From Earliella scabrosa (Eukaryota > Basidiomycota > Agaricomycetes > Polyporales > Polyporaceae), in assembly GCA_022605405.1 (NCBI GenBank), contig JABYQQ010000001.1, forward strand, positions 4,588,001 through 4,652,000: a DNA stretch of 64,000 bases, in the 5' to 3' direction. Positions within the stretch are counted from its first letter, which is position 1. Every line of letters begins with the position of its first letter. Of this stretch, positions 57,727 through 64,000 are shown piece by piece. The position numbers and the translations under genes were made by a program. The notes beneath the pieces are model-generated. The model worked only from the letters and a program-made list of their open reading frames with translations, ran no database searches and was not told the DNA's origin.

Positions 57727-58254
57727 GGTGGGTAGGTGTGGCGAACAAGGGCCAGATGTTGGTGACTGCAGCGCCTCTTATGGGTGTCTATCTGTAGGAT
57801 AGGGGCAAAATGCGTCATTCATGATCAGCGAGTGGATTGTCCCAAGTTGAGAATATCCGCACTTTCCGGACAACGATCGACCGGTTCGGTAGCAGCTACT
57901 ATGACTGTACCGCCACGCCACGACCGCGGACCTCCGAATCATCGTCTGCTGAGCGGCTTGGGGCGTTGGGCAGAGCACCGAGCACTCGCGCGGGCGACCG
58001 TGACACGAGCAGCCCGAGCCAGGTGTCCGCGCCGGTGAGGAACTTGAAGCTAAGTTGCATTCAATGTTCGTTGCCACTGTGCATGCTGTGAACCGTAAGT
58101 CGACGTTTGTGTTCGTGTCAGGATCGCGTAGACTCGGAGGTAAATCAAGGGCGCATGGTAGAATGTCCCTGCTTACGCTGCACGCACAACGGGTAGGTAG
58201 CAGTGTGATGCACATATGACACGAAGGCCACAGTGCGCAGAGACTACATGTTGT
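57727..58254. other. Gap between the tandem paralogues
   Basis: A 528 nt stretch upstream of member A and downstream of member B. It should contain the promoter of member A. No other feature seen. Confidence 0.4.
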
Positions 58255-59038
58255 TCATAGCATATTCGCACAATAAGAAGGCGGCAGAAGTACCGGAATG
58301 GCTGGGTTATGACGAGCGACGAAAGCGTACAGCGCAGAGTGCGCCAATGCCCGCATGAAGAGATGGGTCGAGATGGCTTCATCAAGATCGTCAGTGGTGC
58401 GAGAGCGCGGCACCCTCCGAGTCCCTAGAGATGTTGTCAAACGACGTTTTCCAGGCTGGAGAGCAGAAAGACGTACATCGCTCGAAGAGTCGCTTAGCCC
58501 ACTGATTCGCCTGGGATGCATCCGAGTCCTCTGGCTTGTCTTCCAGCTCCGCCTCCCGCATCATCAGCACGACCCTCGCCTCCGCGAGTGCCAACGCCTT
58601 CTCCAAGATCTCTACAATCTCCTGCTCGTATTCCAGAATCTGATCCCACGGGACTTCTTTCAAGTTCTTCACTGGGCGCAACGGGTCGTATATCCTTGCG
58701 AAGAAATCCTTCTGCATCTCTCGGCTGGTACGGCATTTGACAAGGCGACGGAGCTGGGTCGGGGAAATAGTTCCTCGTCTGAACGTGGCATGCAGCTCCG
58801 AAAGCGTGGCTAGTCCACCTGCGTAGAGGTGCCAGGTGAAGTCGAGCATTTCGGGGTCGCAGGTGAGTGGCGATAGGTGGAGGATGGGCACGGACACCGT
58901 CGGGTAGTCCTTGCACAGGCGCCACAATGCGACAACGTTCCAGCCAGGAGAGCTCAGACTTTGACGGATCTGAGGATTGGAGACGTCGCTGAGGTCGATG
59001 TGGACAGAAGAGGCCAACTTGAAGGCCGTCAAATGCAT
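58255..59038 (-). CDS. Unrecognised protein, tandem pair member B
   Basis: Exons 59038-58477 (562 nt, the same length as in member A) and 58424-58255 give 243 residues. Key text: FKLASSVHIDLSDVSNPQIR, GWNVVALWRLCKDYP, SELHATFRRGTISPTQLRRL, DFFARIYDPLRPVKNLKEVP, a helix EYEQEIVEILEKALALAEAR, MMREAELEDKPEDSDASQAN, then DDLDEAISTHLFMRALAHSA and LYAFVARH. The intron runs GTACGT to CTCTAG at the same phase and place as in A. Both exons are conserved between A and B, with some silent changes (GCG/GCT, TTT/TTC), which argues for protein-level selection. The last 15 residues differ (A: IHDTPCPNIRLAGEDL). Function unknown. Confidence 0.72.
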
Positions 59039-59534
59039 GGGTGGCAGATGCGGCGAATGAGGGCGGGGTCCCGCACGCGCAGACCGTTGTGGTGAGATGA
59101 AGACCTATAGGGGCGTAGTGTGTTGCCCCGGGCCGTTCCATATGGGGATTATTCCAATGATCGCAAGCACCTGTCCAGGTTCACGCCGTGGCGCATCCGT
59201 GGGCTGGGGTTAAGACCGACGCGCACCAGAGCCAGAAAGTCCTGTTTATGTTCTGCAGCCGACATCTCAACGCGACGCCCGAGAGTCGCTCGCATCGGCC
59301 GGAGGACAGGCTGCTTGCCCATGACGCGTTGCTCCTCAAGACTCTGTTGGCGATCCGTACTATACGGTGACAGGATCCGGATGCATCAGCGCGGACAGAG
59401 AAGAAAGAACGTCATGGGTAAAGGGAGCGAGATTTTGGAACGTACATGACAAGACCGACATTCGAATACTTACGTCGACCGACCGCTTGTTGAGAAGACG
59501 TTTCCGAGGTCCCAGGCGCGCGCTTATATGAGTT

Positions 59535-59690
59535 GTACTTGAGGAGGAGACGTTGAAGCTCATGTGCTCACACTCCACCACCACCGTTCGTTGTCTCATG
59601 GATATGATAGTAATGTCGCCATTCTGTGCCGTGTAACGTTGTACTAGTGATGTGGACCCCGATGCTGATCGCAACTCTGTCACCATTCCC
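59535..59690 (+). pseudogene. Decayed copy of the TAF12 3' end and 3' UTR
   Basis: Text here follows the TAF12 tail: GAAGCTCATGTG, CTCACACTC and CCACCGTTCGT. The segment 59608-59636 matches 56286-56314 at 27 of 29 positions by eye. The TAF12 reading frame is lost: a gap removes the stop codon region and upstream codons are not conserved. It lies after member B, just before the stop of the secreted-protein gene, and marks one edge of a local duplication. Confidence 0.6.
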
Positions 59691-59742
59691 CATTTCCCCA
59701 TTCCCCATGCTCTTCACCGCGCCCACAGCCCCTGCTACCCCT

Positions 59743-60930
59743 TCAAGCCGCCTTGGTCACGTTCTTCGCGTCGGTATGGACGGGGGTGTCCGTGTTGTTC
59801 AGCGGCATCTTCGAGTCGACCTTGGGGATCGCAGGTGGCCTCGCCGGGGGCGCCTGGTTGCTGTCGACGTTGAGGAGCCCGATGTTCTTCCTCCTAGCAG
59901 CCTCCCGGGCGACGGCCGGGTCCGACATGTTGAGCGACTTCCGGTCCGGAGGAATGACCGAGTCCGTGTTGAGCTCGAGCGTGTGACGAGACACGAAGTG
60001 CACGATGTCGCGCGCGAACTGCATCATGCGGCGGGAGGGAGCCGAGTTGGTGAGGAACTGCGCGGGTGCGAGGACGCGGCGGTGGACGGAGTGCCCGATC
60101 TTGCGGTTGGCCTTCTCGACGTCCATGTGCGCCTTGGTGACGTCGGCAGTCGTGGGGACGGTGTGGTCAGTCGCGTTGCCGAAGAGCGCGGCAAGGAGCT
60201 GGTGGAAGACCGTCGAGACGTTGTAGCGTGTCTCCCCGGCGGTCTTCACGGCATCAGAGAACGCGCGGAAGCCAGTGGAGAGATCAGGCTTGACGGGGAC
60301 GTGGTTCTTGCTGATTGAGCTCGGGTCGCCCAGGCCGATCGGGTTAGCGCCAGAACCTGGACCAGTGCCCGAACTCGAACCGTCCGCAGTGCCCGAATTT
60401 TTTGAACCGTCCGCAGTGGCAGCAGAAGCATCGTCGGAGACGTCAGAAAGGGGCGACGAGCCAGCGACGGGAGCAGCAGAGGGGGCAGCGTCCACCTCGG
60501 CGAGGTTGTTGTAGCTGTAGTCGTCGGCAGACAGATGGTTCGCCTCCCAGTAATCCTCGCTCGAACGCCTCGAGTTGGCAGTAGGGGGTGCAGGTGAAGT
60601 GGGGCTGGCTTCGACGCCCTGTACGGGAACGATCTGGTCGAAAGTGGCGTTCGGGGCAACGCCATAGTCAGCTTGCCGGAAGGTTGGTCCGCGCGGTAGG
60701 TGAGGGGTATGCGGCGGGGGCGGAGGACGGGCAAGGTTCTTCATCATGGCGTTTGACTTCTTGTCCGTGGGAACAGGAACATTGGGTACTTCCGTGGGCC
60801 CGTCGAGGATGAGAGTGAGAGAGGGAAAGAGAGGCGGAAGATTGATGGCGGTGGTCACTGCGAGGGGAGCAGCATGGATGGGGACGAGGAGGGCGGCAGC
60901 GCAGAAGGCGTAAAGAGTGAATGCTCGCAT
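59743..60930 (-). CDS. Secreted protein of unknown function, single exon
   Basis: The ATG at 60930 opens a signal peptide (MRAFTLYAFCAAALLVPIHA, cleavage expected after HAA). The frame continues upstream, but without an ATG. The 395-residue product has a Pro-rich stretch (ARPPPPPHTPHLPRGPT), a Ser/Gly/Asp-rich linker, and a helical-looking C-terminal half (DLSTGFRAFSDAVKTAGETR; YNVSTVFHQLLAALFGNATD; ANRKIGHSVHRR; FARDIVHFVSRHTLEL). Several N-glycosylation sequons (NAT, NVS, NMS) fit secretion. I recognise no family and see few cysteines, unlike small effector-like proteins. It is divergent from PRM1. Confidence 0.75.
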   Translation of the reverse strand: MRAFTLYAFCAAALLVPIHAAPLAVTTAINLPPLFPSLTLILDGPTEVPNVPVPTDKKSNAMMKNLARPPPPPHTPHLPRGPTFRQADYGVAPNATFDQIVPVQGVEASPTSPAPPTANSRRSSEDYWEANHLSADDYSYNNLAEVDAAPSAAPVAGSSPLSDVSDDASAATADGSKNSGTADGSSSGTGPGSGANPIGLGDPSSISKNHVPVKPDLSTGFRAFSDAVKTAGETRYNVSTVFHQLLAALFGNATDHTVPTTADVTKAHMDVEKANRKIGHSVHRRVLAPAQFLTNSAPSRRMMQFARDIVHFVSRHTLELNTDSVIPPDRKSLNMSDPAVAREAARRKNIGLLNVDSNQAPPARPPAIPKVDSKMPLNNTDTPVHTDAKNVTKAA

Positions 60931-61757
60931 AGCGAGAGATGGTACAAAACGAGGGTAGAAAGTCGTGAAAGTCGTAAGGCCTTGCGGGCGTGGGGGTAGG
61001 TTGTAGCGCGGGGCGCGGTGGTGGACGTCGAGGACGAAGGTGCTGGGCAAGCCGTGGCCGCTGACGCGATATTTGAACCATGGACCACTCGGTCAGCCAC
61101 GCGAGGCTGCCCGATCGTCCGCTCGACATCGAGGCTCCTTCTTCGCTTCGGCGCGTCCCCGGGCCGGGTTCACTCACTTCCCTAGGCAGCTTCTCGAGCT
61201 GCGTGGTGATGCATGAGGCCTGAGGTTTGATGGCATTTACCTGCACCTGCTTTACGATAGAGGTATGTAGACTATCCATGACGAGCGAGAAGATGAGAAT
61301 CACTGACAGGCTGGCACCAGGCTGTCTTGACGCAACGCCGTTAACTCCTCGTGCATTGCTATCCCTGGATCCGCTGGAGTTGGGCTCCTGTAGCCCTTGA
61401 AGTTTGCAGCTTTGAAGTAAATCGATCTGCTGGGTAAGTACTGCATGGAGCTCTCTGTTGGCCTTATGCGCGCGCAGGCCGAACGTAAATAAACGTTACC
61501 GCGGCTAACTCGGGCATAGCCACAGAGGGCGCTAACGCAGCCGAGCAACAGCCCCTCCTTCCCGTTATGGAAGCCCTATTGTGTGAGCTCGTCGAGAGAA
61601 CAATGGGCACGTTGACGGAGGCGCATCCGAACACAATGGCCTCTCCTCTCTCAAAACCATGCAGGCTGCCCGCACAAACCCCGCGCATCCTTCGGGACCT
61701 TTCTCTCTTTCTCTCTCCCTCCGCCCTCCATAGACTTCGTCATTGTCGCCGGCCGAC
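60931..61757. other. Divergent promoter interval, secreted protein / PRM1
   Basis: An 827 nt gap with no supported gene. It should hold both promoters. A TC-rich run (CTCTCTTTCTCTCTC near 61703-61722) precedes the PRM1 start. Confidence 0.45.
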
Positions 61758-64000
61758 ATGTCCTGGACATACGAGCAACCCGTCGCGCACTGGACGTACT
61801 CTGACAAGGCTTCGTTCGACAACGAGGATGAAGACAAGAGCCCCAGGACCATCGACTACACGCACGACACGCGTCCGTATCTCCAGCTTCCCCACCTCTT
61901 CTCCCTCACATGGCTCGCATATCCCATCATCTCCCTCCTCTTCATCGTCTTCCGCCTCCAAATCTCTTCCGAGTCCGCCAACGATGCTGCGGTAAACGTC
62001 AAGGAGGACCTTATTGCAAGCTGTAAGGCTGCTGAACGCGCCGCTACCTCGACGGCCAGCATGCCGCGCTACCTTGCGATAGCGACCAACCAGCAGATCA
62101 CCGACGCGGTCAACGGGACCATGAACGCAGCTCGGGCCACACTCATCCTCGCCCTCACCATCATGGAGGCTATCATCAACTTCGTCATTGATATATACCG
62201 CTCAACGTTTCTCTGCTTTCTTGAACTGGTCGTCCGTGGCGCTCTCTCGATCCTCCTGGGTGCTGTTGATGCGGTACGTCCATCCATCCTTACTGTTATG
62301 AGTTCAGGCGGGACCTTCGGTTCCAGTCTGGCTATATGCGCTTTTGTGTGTACCGGCCTCTTGTGGCAGCATGTGCTTGCCGTTTCGCAACCACGCCATC
62401 TACGATCTCCATCCCGTACTTTTCCATGTAGACAGCACTTCGGTCTCGTCTCTGGTACTCCATTGCCGACCATCATGCTGAACAGACTTATAGATCAACA
62501 AAGGCCTATCTGCCGCATTGAACGGTCTCCGCAGCCTGATCCAAACTGACATTGGCGGGATCAACAAGCTCATCGACGCAGCCAACTCTGCAATTCCGTT
62601 CGGGGACCCAATACCGCATATCGACGTTCCCAGTCTGGACGCACTGCAGAATGTTCAGCTGCCGTCCGAGTTCACGACCGCGCTGCAAAACCTAAACAAC
62701 TCGTTACCTTCAGTTGCCGAGCTCAAGGACAAGATTGAAGACGTGTACGTGTCACCATCCATGAGTTCATCGCGATGGGTACTGACAAGTGTCCAGTATC
62801 GATACTCCATTCGAACTCCTGAAGAAGGAGATCAACGAAACATTCTCAGGCATCGAGTTCGACGTCAAGGCACTACCTCTCCCGAGCCAGAACACGGTCA
62901 CGTTCTGCGACCAGATGGACACCTCCGTTGTGGACGACCTTGCTCGCGACTTAGTGAAGATCGTGCGGATTGGCACCGCGATCATCATCGTCCTCATCGT
63001 TCTGCTCATCGCCGCCAACTGCTTCCTTGAGTGGTACAAGTGGCGTGCGATGAAGGACCACTTCGCGCTCATTCGGGGATCCTTGCGCAACGACCCGAAC
63101 GTCACCACTCTGGAGGTCAAGGGCGACCTCTACACTCGCACCTCCGAGCACGACCTCATGAGTGTTGAGGGTACAATGGCACATCCCTGGGTGGCGAAGG
63201 TCGTCCTCAAGATGCAGGCTATGTGGAAGATGAAGCCAATCAACAAGGACAGGGTGATGTTCTTCTTCAACTACGTCTTCTTCCCGCCCGCACTCGCGTG
63301 CTTTCTCATCGGCTTCTTTGGTCTCCTGTCTGTTCAGATTCAGCTTGCGGCGATCGGTCCAATCCAGGCCAAGTACCAGCGGCAGGCTTCAGATTCCGTT
63401 TCGGACTTCTCGAACCTCATCGCCACCTCCATCAACGCCAGCATGTACAACGACTCTGCCACCTACGCCAGTCAGGTGAACGCGCGCGTCGACGCTGTCC
63501 AGTCCACGATCAACGACGGGATGTTCGGATGGGTCAACGGGACGACGACGACGCTCAACAACACCATCAACGCCTTCTACACGGACGTCCAGAACATCGT
63601 CAACACCGTGTTCGGGAACACCATCCTGAACGACCCGGTCCAGGAGTTCGTGCGGTGCTTCATCGGCTCGAAGGTCGACGCCATCGAGGCGGCGCTCACG
63701 TTCCTCCATGATAACCTCCACGTCGACATGCCCCGCGTGAACGACACCGTCCTCGTCCTATCGCCCGACTCGGTCAACGAGGCGACGAAGCCGATCGCCC
63801 TGGCGGCGATCGGCAACGGCAACGACGACAACGAAGGCCTTGTGGGCCGCATCGTGGCCATCTACGTCAAGTCGCTCGAGAAGGAGCGCATCATGTTCGC
63901 GATCTTCGCGGGTCTCTGGCTCGTCGTCGTCTTCATGGCGATCTGCTTCCTGCTGTGGGAGACGTACGGCCCTTTCCGCAAGAACAGGTCGGCGCACATG
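61758..64000 (+). CDS. PRM1: Plasma-membrane fusion protein PRM1, 5' part (leaves the right edge)
   Basis: Prm1 is a multi-pass membrane protein that helps plasma membranes fuse during fungal mating and hyphal fusion. Start at 61758 ([20 protein letters not shown]). The first helix lies near [21 protein letters not shown] second membrane region ([20 protein letters not shown]) follows NGT glycosylation sites. After an intron beginning at 62274, text resumes at 62494 ([20 protein letters not shown]), then a third exon ([20 protein letters not shown]). Further helices are [40 protein letters not shown] and [20 protein letters not shown], with extracellular loops rich in NxT/S sequons ([18 protein letters not shown]). 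The Prm1 C-terminus is outside. The 220 nt between exons 1 and 2 might hide a small exon. Confidence 0.93.

Noticed and set aside
59626..60318. 230-codon plus-strand frame opposite the secreted-protein gene
   Set aside because: Val/Arg/Asp-rich shadow; the minus strand has a signal peptide and sequons.

Overview
The window looks like a piece of an Agaricomycete (mushroom-forming basidiomycete, probably Polyporales) nuclear genome. The evidence is GC-rich DNA, genes on both strands split by many short introns (mostly about 50-60 nt) with GT..AG ends and CTAAC/CTGAC-like branch points, and families typical of these fungi: DUF6697, Cys-rich F-box proteins, GH92, and small predicted kinases with an HGD..N..IDW core. 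I see no rRNA, tRNA, CRISPR array or intact mobile element. Start codons were chosen as ATG. Several exon sets were rebuilt by hand and checked to stay in frame.

Layout. 1-830: 5' part of an arrestin-like gene leaving the left edge. 831-5280: long stretch without a convincing gene, with one possible unrecognised coding region at 4167-5090. 5281-13522: sphingosine-1-phosphate lyase, prefoldin subunit 4, muskelin and a HAD hydrolase. 14098-21519: two paralogous predicted kinases flanking the mitochondrial ABC exporter ATM1, with a gene-poor interval that holds an iron-GATA-like site. 21733-29948: cyclopropane-synthase-like methyltransferase, MDM31, an MFS transporter and a Bax-inhibitor-1 family protein. 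30269-38563: F-box protein, transcription elongation factor ELL and a second F-box protein. 38653-45917: SDR, DUF6697 protein, PAQR receptor and peptidyl-tRNA hydrolase. 46398-54266: secreted GH92 mannosidase, Smr-domain membrane protein and a third F-box protein. 54544-64000: TAF12, a tandem pair of unrecognised paralogues, a copied relic of the TAF12 3' end, a secreted protein and the 5' part of PRM1.

Most genes are unrelated housekeeping functions, as is normal in fungi, so no operon-like unit is claimed. Some functional threads exist: mitochondrial biology (ATM1, MDM31, a Pth-type hydrolase), general transcription (ELL, TAF12) and ubiquitin ligase adaptors (muskelin, three F-box proteins, an arrestin). 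Divergent pairs with short shared promoters include SPL/prefoldin 4, methyltransferase/MDM31, MFS/Bax inhibitor, F-box/TAF12 and secreted protein/PRM1.

The least ordinary parts are the local duplications: the kinase pair with a leftover flank copy, the two-gene unknown family beside TAF12 with a TAF12 tail relic, and a muskelin kelch relic. The micro-exons and the putative iron-response element upstream of ATM1 also stand out.
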